A DNA stretch of 64,000 bases from Brachycybe producta. Its lineage: Eukaryota > Arthropoda > Diplopoda > Playtdesmida > Andrognathidae. The position numbers and the translations under genes were made by a program. The notes under the pieces were generated by a model, which ran no database searches, was not told the origin of the DNA, and saw only the letters and a list, made by a program, of their open reading frames with translations. The DNA is taken from positions 3,311,155-3,375,154 of the forward strand of contig JAUPFP010000013.1 in NCBI GenBank assembly GCA_036925085.1. Reading direction: 5' to 3'. Positions 46,693 to 56,814 of the stretch are shown here, piece after piece. Position 1 is the first letter of the stretch. Each line of letters begins with the position of its first letter.

Positions 46693-46834
46693 GAGACAAG
46701 CTTTATATTGACAGAAAAAATAAGAAAATTAATTAAAGAATAACAAATATTAACTTGAATTTTTTTTTTAAATTACACACTCATGAACAACGCTTATTTT
46801 TTTGTCTGGGGGGGGGGAGACCACTGCTTTAGAT

Positions 46835-47429
46835 GATCACTAAAGCTCGGATTTTTATGCAATATTGTGCAATTAATTAGGAATTTTTTTATTGATTTTA
46901 ATTTGAGTAAGCCCACACTGCTCTCTAGTAGCAACATTTTCATTAGCTAGAGATGTTTTAACCTTCAAAAAAAAACTTAAAACACAGTACAAGATGACAA
47001 TTGAACAATTTCTACCAGGGGGTTACAAGACATTTTGGCCACCCTGTAACATTTCGTATAAACTTTTCCAAAAAAAAAAAGATTGTTCATTTCATATAAG
47101 TTAGCCTGTTTTTGAAATAATGGCCCCTTCAGCTCGATGTTTAAGATCTCTTTTAAGAAAGAAAAAAGTTTAGTTTGTTGAAAGTGTGTGTATGTCAAGG
47201 AGAGAGAGCTTTAAAAACAAGACTAGAAATATATAAATCTTGTTAAAATCGATAATGAACAGCTGATACTCGGAAGCCAACTTTCACTCTTTTTTTTTTT
47301 TTTCGTTTTTATTTGTTGGCATTCAATTGTCCATTGGTTAAAATGGCTGAAAAATAGCAACATACTTAATAAATTATACAAAGAAATTCGTTTAATTTCA
47401 CTTATCCTCTTTTAAAATTAGTCATTAAG
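46835..47429. other. Intergenic, no gene seen
   Basis: AT-rich, nothing recognised. Confidence 0.4.
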
Positions 47430-47683
47430 ATGTAAAACCATTTTTGGGAGGTGTCTCGGGTTCTCATTTCGGTTGGAGAATGGTTGTTGTGTTTGCCTTT
47501 TCATATTTTCTCCGTCATTGTATAGAGAGAGTTGGAATGAAAGACTACGAATATGCATCAGTTCTAGCTCTTATTTCTTTAATAAGCCTTGGATGGCCAT
47601 GTCTACTTATACCGGTGTTTCTAGTAAGAATACCATCTAAAACAAATGCTTTCTTATTTGGAAGCTCTATGGTTTGCTGGTGA
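47430..47683 (+). other. Membrane-protein-like open frame, possible exon or pseudogene
   Basis: After an AG that could be an acceptor (47428-47429) a frame reads VKPFLGGVSGSHFGWRMVVV and holds two hydrophobic segments, roughly MVVVFAFSYFL and YASVLALISLISLGWPCLL, before a TGA. The spacing and the GG-x-GW-x-VVVFA-like start faintly recall the first helices of monocarboxylate transporters (SLC16). The resemblance is weak, no further exon was found and the frame closes at once, so a decayed fragment is as likely. Confidence 0.22.
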
Positions 47684-48184
47684 ATTCCCGCTGAAGTTCA
47701 TCTAGCATCAGGGTTACACTTTCAGAATACAATATACTGGATTTACCTTTTCTATATCAGACGTGGAAGTTGTCACACCGGGGATTCCAAGAACTCCCTT
47801 GTAATTCGCGATCGTATTGTGATTTCCATTTCCAAAATGACAAGATTTCAAGTGAGCTGCTAGCACACATAGAAATTGCTAGGTTGTTGCTCGATTAGAG
47901 AAATAGTAATTTTTTCCAGATTCATTAAATCAAGTTTAATATAATATATTAAAATTGGTTTAATTTAAACCTAGTGTCGAGCTAAATAAAAACATAGTTT
48001 TGAACTTAAACATTTAAAAATAAATTTATTATTGCAATTTGAACAGAACAAAATTTGAGGGTTTTTGACCAACTTTGAGGGGTGGATAAATGATTTGACT
48101 TTCTGTAAAATATTTTAATAGTTATTTGAAGAAAATTTTCTTTTTTTTTTTTTTTTGCGTGTGTTTTTAATTACAATATGTTTT
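47684..48184. other. Intergenic, no gene seen
   Basis: AT-rich, nothing recognised. Confidence 0.35.
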
Positions 48185-48765
48185 ATGGTGGTTTTAAATT
48201 GTAAAAATGTCTCTCAAACTCTTCATTATTCTGGCATTCAGGTAGAAAATGACGAGAAACTGAAATGTGTTTTAGAAACAATGTAGATGGAGCCATGCAA
48301 CCTCCATAGGTAGCAAACTACACTCGTGCCAATTAGTTGAAATAAAAGTTGAATAAAAAGCGTTGAAAACAAACTATTATCAACACGTGACAAACTTACT
48401 CAGAATACAATATAAGTGAAGAGAGAGAGAGAGCACGTGTAGAAATAGTGACAACGCAATTAAAAGTTTGCCACGTGGAAAAAAGGAAGAGGAGACAAGA
48501 GTTGAAGAGTGTCGTCAGTACATCTCTATTAGAGGGCTAGTGGCGCCATCTAACGCTACAGGGGCAAAATAAATGATCTATTTGCATTCTTAACAGTATT
48601 TTCACGTTGATATCTTTCAAAATAATCTTTTTTTTGTGTTGTTTATTTTGAAAGATATATCAACATGAAAATATCCTCAAGTGATTTCGCTGCCCTTCTA
48701 GTTTCTAAAATACTTTCAAGTTGTTTTTTCTTAATTTTGCTCGAATAAAACAGAATAATAACCCA
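48185..48765. mobile_element. Fold-back family C copy hosting MITE D
   Basis: Left arm GGTGGTTTTAAATTGTAAAA to GTGTTTTAGAAAC (48189-48280). Right arm ACGTTGATATCTTTCAAAAT, TTATTTTGAAAGATATATCA, CTTCTAGTTTCTAAAATACT (48602-48765). MITE D lies between. An AATAAA on the minus strand (48642-48647) inside it could serve the downstream gene. Confidence 0.75.
48283..48596 (+). mobile_element. MITE family D, copy 4
   Basis: GTAGATGGAGCCATGCAACC at the left and GTGGCGCCATCTAACGCTAC plus TTTGCATTCTTAA at the right. Interior GACAAACTTACTCAG and TTAAAAGTTTGCCACGTGG as in other copies. Confidence 0.78.
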
Positions 48766-48867
48766 TCCTTAACTTATTATGGTACCATTTTTTTGTCAAA
48801 TCTTTCAACGAATAATATTGAGATATTTCTGGACCCGTGTTGTCAGAATTTTGTACAAAACAAAACA

Positions 48868-51352
48868 TCAGTTGTTAGGTCCTTGTTGTATTTTTTTCAA
48901 CCTGTTATTGAATACTTCGAGAACCCTTCCTTGCAAAGGTTCTTTCAAATCTTCGTAAAACTTTTTCATGATTTTTTTCTTTCTTAGAGGTTTAGTTTTC
49001 GAAAAGAACATAAGAAACTTTTCTTTGCTGCTTTTGCTTTCTAAATGAAGGCGTAATTTAGGCTCTTCTTTCATTTCAAACTTTAAATCGCTCAGTTTAA
49101 TTAGTCCATCGTCATTCAGTCCAGATGCAGCGGACGTTATTTTGAAAGGTTTTGCCTTAACGCTAAATTCTCCATAGGCACGTAGGTACCATGATGTTGG
49201 ATGGAACTTTCTTGAAATTCTGACATCGCACTCTATCTCGAACGTATCCCATTTTAGTACAATGTTATCATTCATGACGTATTCGTCGTCGAAGTTAAAC
49301 TTGTCCAGATCACGCAAATATATATTGGAAAATACAATTTTTGAAACTGTATTTCCGATTTTAATGTCCGAAACAACAGGTGTTTCGATGTGAAATGGTG
49401 CAATATTGATATTTCCCGGGGTTTCGGATCCTTTTGGGTCATTTTTTATCCTCTGGATTATCTCTCTGGCATCGTTAGTTATAGTTTCCACTAAATAAAA
49501 AAAAAAATACGACTAGGTTGTTTAAGAAATTACGAATAATGTTAATAAGCTTTGATCACACTGAGCTATTTTTTTCTTCACAAGATTTAATACAATAAAT
49601 GAGTCAAATATTGCCGAATGTACAGGAAACCACTACAAGTGTTGAAGGCAATATTATGAGGCGCCGTCTGGGCCATAATTAATATACTTTTTTATATATA
49701 TAGTGTAATTATATGTTTTTCAATTAAATCTCAAACATATCGATTTATCCCAAATGAATTCTATACCCCAAGTATACAATAATGATAACTTGTTAAACAA
49801 AACCAGCAACAGATGGCAGTGTTGTGCGTCATGATGCACCGCAAGGTTTTGGATATAAAATATTTTTGGGATATATAAAATATGTTTTGGGATATACATT
49901 TTACCTGGGATAAATCGATATGTTTGGGATATTAATTATGACCCAAACGGCGCCTCGTAGCATATTATCAAACTGGCAATTGCAATTTAAGGACACGAAA
50001 CAGTGAATATTATTATATCTTAGGTCAGTGAGCCACCAGAACTAGAAGAGTGCAACTAAAAAAAGCCAACTACATGTAGTAAGTTGTCTAAAAACATATT
50101 AGTCGACTAAAATATAAAATTAGTCAACTAAACTAAAAACAAACCTTGTAGTTTTATTTCTACCTTACATCTGAGTATTATGAAGGACGGTTAAACGATA
50201 GTACGATTAGTGAATGAGGAGTTTTTTGCTTTAACTAATTCGACTAATTAGTCATTTTAAGTTACTAAAATTTTAATTATACAACTTAAGCATATATACG
50301 GTATTAAATCACTAATACAGCTTGAAGTAGGAAAAATTTCCTAATAATTTTAATTATACAATTGCTGCGTGGGCGGCAAGTGCAGAAAATTTTAAAAGTA
50401 TTCTTTTTTGTTAGTTGTAGTTTTTTAGTCAACTTAAGTTTTTAGTCAACTTAAGTTTTTAGTCAACTTAAGTTTTTAGTCAACTTAAGTTTTTAGTCAA
50501 CTTAAGTTTTTAGTCAACTTAAGTTTTTAGTCAACTTAAGTTTTTAGTCAACTTAAGTTTTTAGTCAACTTAAGTTTTTAGTCAACTTAAGTTTCGAGTC
50601 GACTAAACTAAAAACAGAACTTTTAGTTTTAAATATGCCTTGTATGTTAGACTGTTGTATTAAAATAAATGTGGTATGATTAGTGAATGAGGAGTTATTT
50701 GCGTTGACTAATTTGACTAAGGCCCGTAGCAAATTAGGCAACAAAGTGAGCTTGCAACCAGCAACAGTCTCCAGACACTGTTGCTGGTGATGCTACACTA
50801 GCCCCACCACTGCAGTTGCAGACACTAAATTAGTAGTTGGCAACAGTAGAAAATGGATGTTGCCTCTGCTCAGTATAGTGAGCAGAGGGAACAAGCAACC
50901 ATTGTGTGCCAGCAACCACTTTCTTGTCACGTGATCATAATTCGGTTGCTGGTTGCTCGCTCGTTTGGTTCCCTAATTTGCGCCCGGCCTTAGGTTCTAA
51001 GTTTACTACAAATTTTAGTTGCACACGCCTGCCTCTAACCAGAACTTTTAATGAGTACTCTACTCATTAAAAGTTCTAGTTAGAGGCAGTGCACTCTGAT
51101 AGTTGAAAATCACAAAATTTCTTAACATCTTTCAGAAGATGTTTCGGCTTTTTTGTGGCCCACCGTGAAGTAAAAAAAACAAAAATTGATAATTCGGATA
51201 CACTTTCAATTGTTTAATTCCATTGTTAATTGTTATACTTAATGTGCGTTATTTTAGAATTACTGCTTATAAAACGTGTTTAAAAAAAATAAGTACTCAC
51301 CACCATTGAAGGATATTGCCACGACAAAGAACAGTGCAAGTTGTGCGACCAT
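48868..51352 (-). CDS. Secreted TULIP-fold protein, mite group 7 allergen / JHBP-like, two exons
   Basis: Joining exon 1 (51301-51352) to exon 2 (48868-49490) gives a 224-residue precursor. Exon 1 encodes MVAQLALFFVVAISFNG, a typical signal peptide. An in-frame TAA directly precedes its ATG, and it ends at a strong donor (G, then GTGAGT). Exon 2 follows a pyrimidine-rich TTTTATTTAG acceptor and continues VETITNDAREIIQRIKND. The split codon (G + TG) keeps the frame. Residues 60-180 alternate like the curved sheets of TULIP lipid-binding proteins, and a basic amphipathic helix (KPLRKKKIMKKFYEDL onwards) closes the chain. The length suits mite group 7 allergens (about 215 residues). There is one Cys (residue 105), so the N-terminal disulfide of JHBP/takeout proteins is absent. 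Such proteins bind lipids outside the cell; the ligand here is unknown. Confidence 0.75.
49658..49956. mobile_element. Inverted-repeat MITE (GAGGCGCCGTCTGGG) in the intron
   Basis: Ends GAGGCGCCGTCTGGGCCATA and TATGACCCAAACGGCGCCTC. ATCGATTTATCCCAAATG pairs with CTGGGATAAATCGATATG. Lies in the intron of the TULIP gene. Confidence 0.8.
50418..50597. repeat. 17-bp tandem repeat, about ten copies
   Basis: The unit AAGTTTTTAGTCAACTT is repeated almost without change. It lies in the intron of the TULIP gene, inside the element at 50050-51024. Confidence 0.95.
50720..50990. mobile_element. TA-flanked MITE (AGGCCCGTAGCAAATTAGG)
   Basis: Ends AGGCCCGTAGCAAATTAGGC and CCTAATTTGCGCCCGGCCT are bounded by TA. 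CAACCAGCAACAGTCTCC and GGTTGCTGGTTGCTCG fold back. It is inserted into the element at 50050-51024. Confidence 0.78.
51030..51088. repeat. Near-perfect hairpin, shared-core type 2
   Basis: 28-bp arms with one mismatch (left arm starts TGCCTCTAACCAGAAC) and the centre AATGAGTACTCTACTCATT (51050-51068). The centre equals that of 12930-12948 except for one base. Confidence 0.88.
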
Positions 51353-51386
51353 TTAGAACACGAATAAATAATAGGCACTGGCTACA

Positions 51387-51399
51387 TTTTTTATATATA
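51387..51399 (-). promoter_or_regulatory. Possible TATA box of the TULIP gene
   Basis: The minus strand reads TATATATAAAAAA 35-47 bp before the ATG at 51352. With a normal 25-30 bp spacing this would give a very short 5' leader. TA-rich DNA is common here, so this is only suggestive. Confidence 0.3.
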
Positions 51400-51651
51400 C
51401 TGTATATGTTTAATCGTAGGTCGGTTCCATACGATTACAATGTGCACATACACTTGTCACATTTTCACTTTGAAACCCTTCTTGCAGCTGTGCTTCCAAC
51501 ATACTGTATTATTTCTTTGAATGACGTCAGTCATGCATTAATTTAGGTTCCGTGGTACCTTTGTCTGTTACCACGTCGGTGCTGCTAAAAAAAATGGCAC
51601 AAAATGTCCTCACAAAAAAATGTAACAACCATCCAAACAAATTTTGGTGTA

Positions 51652-51908
51652 CACTCATACCTCGTTATACGGCCCCTTTTTATACGGCATTTTGCTATAA
51701 CGGATTTTTTAAAATTATAGCTCAGTTTCTATTTTACAGCCCAAAATGTTTCGATATACGGTAAAAAAAAATTGGGGAACCCACAATATGTACGCGCAAT
51801 TTACTATGTTGGCGCTTATGGTGAAAATAAATGATCCGTTATACGGCAATTTCGCTTTAAAGCCAACTTTCTCGGACCGTATCTCGGCCGTAAAGCGAGG
51901 CGTTAGTG
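51652..51908. mobile_element. TA-flanked pogo-type MITE
   Basis: Ends CACTCATACCTCGTTATACG and CCGTAAAGCGAGGCGTTAGTG are bounded by TA. TATACGGCA words recur in both directions. The TACACT...CTCGCTTTACGGC pattern is typical of Tigger/pogo-like MITEs. Confidence 0.78.
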
Positions 51909-52111
51909 TATTCTTACGGTTAAGATATACATTAGGTCTGATATGTAAAATGGATTATATCAAACGTTTTTAACAGCTTAAACTAAAGGGTTCTTCCATT
52001 CTTTTATTAAACCTTTTTTTATTAGGCAAAATGACACAAGCCTAAATTTTTTGTCAGCCCCTTTGACGTCACACACTTCATAGAATATATCGCCTCCTGG
52101 CAGGAAGAGTA

Positions 52112-52324
52112 GCACAACTAAAAAAAAAACACTTTTTGGGGGGAAAATGAGTTTAAAGTTGCATTTTTTTTTTCTATCTCAATTTATTGTAGGGGAGCCA
52201 AATAAACCGATATTGTGAATAGTTAAAACGGTTTTTGCACTTGAAAAAGGTCATCAAAGTAAGCCATGAATCTTCTCTTAACTTTAAACTCATTTTCCCA
52301 AAAAAGTGTTTTTTTGAGTTGTGC
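52112..52324. mobile_element. Palindromic MITE (GCACAACT)
   Basis: Left arm GCACAACT, A-run, CACTTTTTGG, AAAATGAGTTTAAAGTT pairs with AACTTTAAACTCATTTTCCC, AAAAAAGTG, AGTTGTGC. Confidence 0.78.
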
Positions 52325-52794
52325 CGCGCATTCAGCCGAGGTGCGATGTGCGACTTAGCAACACATTATGTATGGCTTCTACAATAGAAATGAATAGCAG
52401 ATATGCTGAGCTGAAACTTCCTCCTACATCCGTCCTTGTATGTGCCCCCCCCCTTTTCCAGCAATTGGCAACTAATCGCTTTTATATCGAATTGATGGAG
52501 ACGGATATTCATTCTGCTATTTTTGTTAATTCGACATATTTTGCCAATTTCTAATCATTTTAGTTACGTCCAAAGGGGTTTTTTTTTTCTATGTAAATAA
52601 ATCGCCTTGATCAGTAGAAACCTACTGCAATAAGGTGCTGTTCAGTTTTAACAATTGGAGTAAAAGAAGCTGGTTACACAATACTCAGCACGCTGGCACT
52701 TACAGACGTCACGTCACTAATAAAGGCGGTGTAAAAAAATATTTCCTGTAAATAACAAATATAGGCTTTTCTTTAAAAAAAAACAATTAAGATA
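52325..52794. other. Intergenic, no gene seen
   Basis: Mixed sequence. A 77-codon frame at 52321-52554 has no recognisable feature. Confidence 0.35.
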
Positions 52795-53105
52795 ATTTAT
52801 GAGTAGCTAATTTTGAACTCTTTAATATATATGCTGTCTTTGAGGCAAAATTTTAAAAAAAAACTTAATTAGGGTCTATGTTTTAGAAACTAGGTTAACT
52901 CTAATCCTGTTGATATCTTTCAAAATACGCTTTTTATAGACAAAAGTAAAAAGTTGTAGTTTGCTTAAGTGTCGTTAAATTCGCATAAAAAGCTTATTTT
53001 GCAAGATATCATCATAAAAATACTCTTAAGTGATTGAGCTACTCTTCTACTTTTTTAAAACACATTCAAGGTACTCTTCAATTTGCACTTGAAAGACAGA
53101 ATAAA
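52795..53105. mobile_element. Fold-back family C copy
   Basis: TTTTAGAAACTAGGTTAACT and TTGATATCTTTCAAAATACG pair with TTATTTTGCAAGATATCATC. Ends worn. Confidence 0.6.
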
Positions 53106-53124
53106 CAGTTTGGGGGTGGGGGTG

Positions 53125-53562
53125 GGGGTCTGATCTAACGCTGTACAATTTATATAAATGAACCGCTTTTGTTTCTCAAGGTCAACTATATGTTGCACAC
53201 TCCCTATCCAAGACCCCATGATATTAAATTGGAGAGGGGGGAGGGAAAGGTTGGAAAGTGTAGAAGAGGGGGGCGGGAGGGGAGGAGAAAGAGAAACGTG
53301 GAAGGGGAAAAAGTGGGAGGGGTGACTGAAATTAAAATGAAAGGAGTAAAGAAGGAACAAACGACGCACATGCGCACACCAGAGAAAATGAAAAGCTCAT
53401 TTTCTCTTTCAAATATAAAAAGGGGAGGGGATAATAGTAGCAAAATTAAACTTGAATTTATCACAGGCAACTGTGCCCAGCATTAGAATTTCTTTTCCTC
53501 CGTCCTTTTATGAACGTCATCAACTTCTTATTTGTTTGTTACTTGGTATTCATTACTGGTAT
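53125..53562 (+). mobile_element. Non-autonomous Helitron, 3'-truncated copy
   Basis: Matches 39579-40130: AACGCTGTACAATTTATATA, CCTATCCAAGACCCCATGAT, AAAATGAAAAGCTCATTTTC. It is cut inside its MITE B by the following hAT MITE, and the CTAG terminus is lost. Confidence 0.72.
53463..53560. mobile_element. MITE family B, copy 6, truncated
   Basis: Begins ACAGGCAACTGTGCCCAGCA after GAATTTATC, the same insertion point as at 39950. Right half missing. Confidence 0.8.
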
Positions 53563-53884
53563 TCATTAAGAAGAAATAAATAAATGAAATAATATTAAAT
53601 ATTAAATTATTAATAATAAAAAAACAGTATGGCAATCAGGGTCGCCACAAGGTGACATTGGTGATCCGGAATAGAAACCGAAATCGCAACAATCGCCAGT
53701 TTTGTTGTTAGCGAACGCTTCTATTGGACGTCAATGGAGTTAAAACTAATTTTGTCAAAGTTTTTAACAGTTTGTTTTAAGGTTAGGATTCGAAAAACGG
53801 AAAAAAGCGCGAAGATTCGAGTTTTTGAATCTCGAATATTTTTCAAGATTCGCGGGACTCGAGGATTCGAATGTCCCATCCCGA
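53563..53884. mobile_element. hAT-type MITE, copy 3, left-truncated
   Basis: Matches 977-1435 and 28948-29301 (AAGAAATAAATAAATGAAAT, GTTAAAACTAATTTTGTCAA) and ends GATTCGAATGTCCCATCCC. Confidence 0.7.
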
Positions 53885-54130
53885 AAAATAACCAACTGAA
53901 TTAATTATTTTTAGATCAAAGTTGTTTAACATGAAATTTGCTTTATTTCCAAACTAACATAAAATATTAAGTTTAACATCGTCAGTATTTTTATGTGATA
54001 AGTTCACTTAACTCAAAATTTACTTTAGTAAGAAACTTTAATTTTCTTTTGTAAAACCACTTAGTTGCTAAATATGAAGTTCAGTACGAAAGTCCCTCTA
54101 ATAATAAGTTGCAAATATACTTGAAGTTTA

Positions 54131-54415
54131 CGTTCGAAGATGATTTTGTGACTCTTCAGAAACAAAACAATCTTAACTTAATCTTTGACAATTTATTAAC
54201 CTTATATCATATAAATAAGACTAAAGAAGCTACGTTCTATAGGAAAGCGTATCAATGTCCATAGACAAACAAAAAAATAAGAGCATCATCTTCTTATATG
54301 AATGTGGGCACCACTTTTCATACACTGAATGAATATGATGCTTATAAGTTATAATGATCTCAAGAAGAACAGAAGATGTACAAGGATGTCGTCTCCAGAG
54401 ACATTGGAAGAAAAA
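54131..54415 (+). repeat. Dispersed repeat pair with 23385-23680
   Basis: About 290 bp match in opposite orientation, including CACTTTTCATACACTGAAT and CAGAAGATGTACAAGGATGT. Class unknown. Confidence 0.7.
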
Positions 54416-54699
54416 GAGACACAAAAATAATTTTTGAGGGGGTGGAATGTGGAGCTCAGCTACATGTAGCGACCACTATTAGATTCGTATTTTTAAGATG
54501 GTTTATTGAACTGGATGGATATTTGAACTTTTCATTATTCTGTCTTTTCAAGAGCAGCAAAATTAAGAGAAACTACAAAGTGTTTTCGAAACTAGAAGGG
54601 TAGCTCAATCACTTAAGGCTATTTTCATCTTGATATCTTTAAAAAATAATCTTTTTATAGACATAATTTCTAAAAAAAAATATTATCTGCTAATACATC

Positions 54700-55220
54700 G
54701 TTTCCACTATGAAAATTAACTGCAGTTAAAAAGTTAACCACAGTTAATTTTCTAGTGGAAACCAATGTGGTTACATTCATCATGGTTAAATTTCTCAAAC
54801 AACATGGTGGAGAGTGAGAACACTCAATTTTTTATTGGTTGAGGGAGGAGTGACACTTTCACAAAGTGCACACCACAGGCAATTAGAAAACGGGGCAAAC
54901 AGAAGTTGGCTCCGCCCTTTTTATGACGACCGGCAACTTCTAATTGGTTAATTAATAGGTTATGTAGTCTGACGTCACATGCTCTGCCGTTTTCAACGTC
55001 GAACCAATTAGAAGTTGCCGGTCGTCATAAAAATGGCGGAGCTAACTTCTGTTTGTTCCGATTTCTAATTGCCTGTGTGCACATCTGTTTAACAGGAAGT
55101 GACACAATCATTTAACCACAAGGAAGTGTTTTAAAAAGTAGGTCTGCCACTTGTAGCTTTGTCTGCTGTTAACTATAACCTTGGTTACATAACTGCAGTT
55201 AATTTTTTGTAGTGTCATCT
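54700..55220. mobile_element. Element E (GTTTCCACT ... AGTGTC), middle layer
   Basis: AAAATTAACTGCAGTTAAAA at the left pairs with ATAACTGCAGTTAATTTTTT at the right. AACCACAGTTAATTTTCTAG recurs. Split by a family A MITE. Confidence 0.6.
54875..55076. mobile_element. MITE family A, copy 8, inner layer
   Basis: Begins ACAGGCAATTAGAAAACGG and ends AATTGCCTGT. Flanks GTGCACACC and GTGCACATC are a 9-bp duplication with one mismatch. Confidence 0.92.
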
Positions 55221-55435
55221 GCTTAAAGTTGGATTGTTTTCAAACTTACATAAAAAGCTTATTTTGAAAGATATCAACATGGAGATACCCTTAAGTGATT
55301 GACCTTACCATTCTAGTTTATAAAACACATTCAAGTTTCACTTCATTTTGCATCTGAAACATAGAATAATCAGAGTTTAAGGGGCTGTTTGTTTACACAT
55401 TAAACCCAAAAGTAACTAAGGTCAAAGGTAACTAA

Positions 55436-55560
55436 GGGCCGTATTCTTGATGCGTGCTTAGTCAAAGGTAGAGCTAAACTCATCAACTTTTATATGAAGC
55501 TTCTTATCTAAAGTTGATGAGTTTAGCACTCGCATTGCGCTTAGCCATATTTAGGAATGT
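55436..55560. mobile_element. Palindromic element with GAGCTAAACTCATCAAC stem
   Basis: GCTAAACTCATCAACTTT pairs with AAAGTTGATGAGTTTAGC. GGGCCGTATTCTTGATGCG and CGCTTAGCCATATTTAGGAA form weaker outer arms. Confidence 0.55.
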
Positions 55561-56376
55561 GTGGGGGGGGTATGTTGTTAAGCTTGTGGGTTGGAGTTGG
55601 AGCGGAGCAAATAAAAATATGGCTGCTCCAAAACCCGGGTGCCAAATAAGCTATATAGTGTAGCTAGCAGTTGCACTTCTCCAGACAGGGACGAAAAATG
55701 GAGAGTAATTTGTTGTTTGTTTCCAGAAATCTAGATACTTACCAACAGGAAAAAGTTAAATTACTCAAGTGATTACTAATTACTAATTAGATCTTATTCA
55801 TAACTTGTTAAAATAATTGTGGTAATTTAGGTTTTTTTAAAAAAATTAACTGAAATATAACAAAATTAGATGATCGATATTTGTGTTTTATTCTTTCAAG
55901 TGTGTAGCCTCTGTGTATTTGCGCTTAAGAGCTAGGCGATCTGATTTGGTGGACTGAAATTCTTGAAACAAGGGGATGGTGGTGGTCTTTGTAACAAGGG
56001 TGGAAGGGAGGGGGGAAAAGATCATAGATGGAATCCTACGTAAATTTATGCGTGATTTTATCCAGCTGTGTCCGCTAAAATTACTCCAACATCTCAAGAG
56101 ATATCAAAAGACGTTTTGAGTGAGAATTGTCAATGTTGCACAACTTTAAGCTTGCATCATAAATCAACTTTACTTGTCTTTGGGGCTATCATAAGAGTCG
56201 TGCTTCTTAAATCTTACAGAAATGGGGGATCTTGAAGGGGGGGGCCCATAAGCTTAGTCTTTATTTTTAGAGGAAAAAGGAAAAAAACAAAAGACAAGTC
56301 ACAAATTAAGAGATTGTTCATTCAAGGGACCACCGACCACACAACAGTTTGAAAGTGGGAGAAAGTAATTCACTAA
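55561..56376. other. Intergenic, no gene seen
   Basis: Mixed AT-rich sequence. Frames are short and unsupported. Confidence 0.4.
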
Positions 56377-56385
56377 TACATTTAC

Positions 56386-56591
56386 ACAGGCAATTAGAAA
56401 ACGGGACAAACAGAAGTTGGCTCCGCCCTTTTTATGACGACCGGCAACTTCTAATTGGTTGGTTATGTAGTCTGACGTCACATGCTCCGCTTTTTTCAAT
56501 GTCGAACCACACAAGAAACCAATTAGAAGTTGCCGTTCGTCATAAAAAGGGCGGAGCAAACGTCTGTTTATCCCGTTTTCTAATTGCCTGT
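56386..56591. mobile_element. MITE family A, copy 9
   Basis: Begins ACAGGCAATTAGAAAACGGG and ends AATTGCCTGT. Flanks TACATTTAC and TAAATTTAC are a 9-bp duplication with one mismatch. Confidence 0.92.
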
Positions 56592-56814
56592 TAAATTTAC
56601 TAATTGTAGCTAAAACTAGTGATGTGTGTTAGAGGGGGGGGGAACTATTGATAGGACTATCGATGGTATTATTACCGTTGATAGTTTGTATCAATAGTTG
56701 CTTCCACTATCGATAGTTTTTTTTATGAAATATTAAAGAATGCAAAAATTTATAATCTCGTAGTGAAACGACACAAAAACTTATTTACTAACAAAAGCAT
56801 AAACGTCACTCAAA

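Larger units (their letters stand above)
46223..46826. mobile_element. hAT element remnant, outer layer of a nest
   Basis: Starts CAGTGGTCTGCAAAATAGGG and ends GGGAGACCACTG. Flanks CTTTAAAT (46215-46222) and CTTTAGAT (46827-46834) are an 8-bp duplication with one mismatch, as expected for hAT. The interior is almost entirely the later insertions. Confidence 0.85.
50050..51024. mobile_element. Large intronic element with GTGCAACTAAAA ends
   Basis: Ends GTGCAACTAAAAAAAGCCAA and TACAAATTTTAGTTGCAC. Internal TTAGTCGACTAAAAT and AGTCAACTTAAG words occur in both directions. Looks hAT-like but no duplication is readable. Contains a tandem array and another MITE. Confidence 0.65.
54535..55385. mobile_element. 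Fold-back family C copy, outer layer of a three-level nest
   Basis: Left arm has GAAACTAGAAGGGTAGCTCA and CATCTTGATATC. Right arm has CTTATTTTGAAAGATATCAA and CCCTTAAGTGATTGACC, ending CAGAGTTTAAGG. Split by element E. Confidence 0.72.

Noticed and set aside
51551-51973. Plus-strand frames over the pogo-type MITE
   Set aside because: They cross the inverted ends of the MITE and carry no transposase motif.
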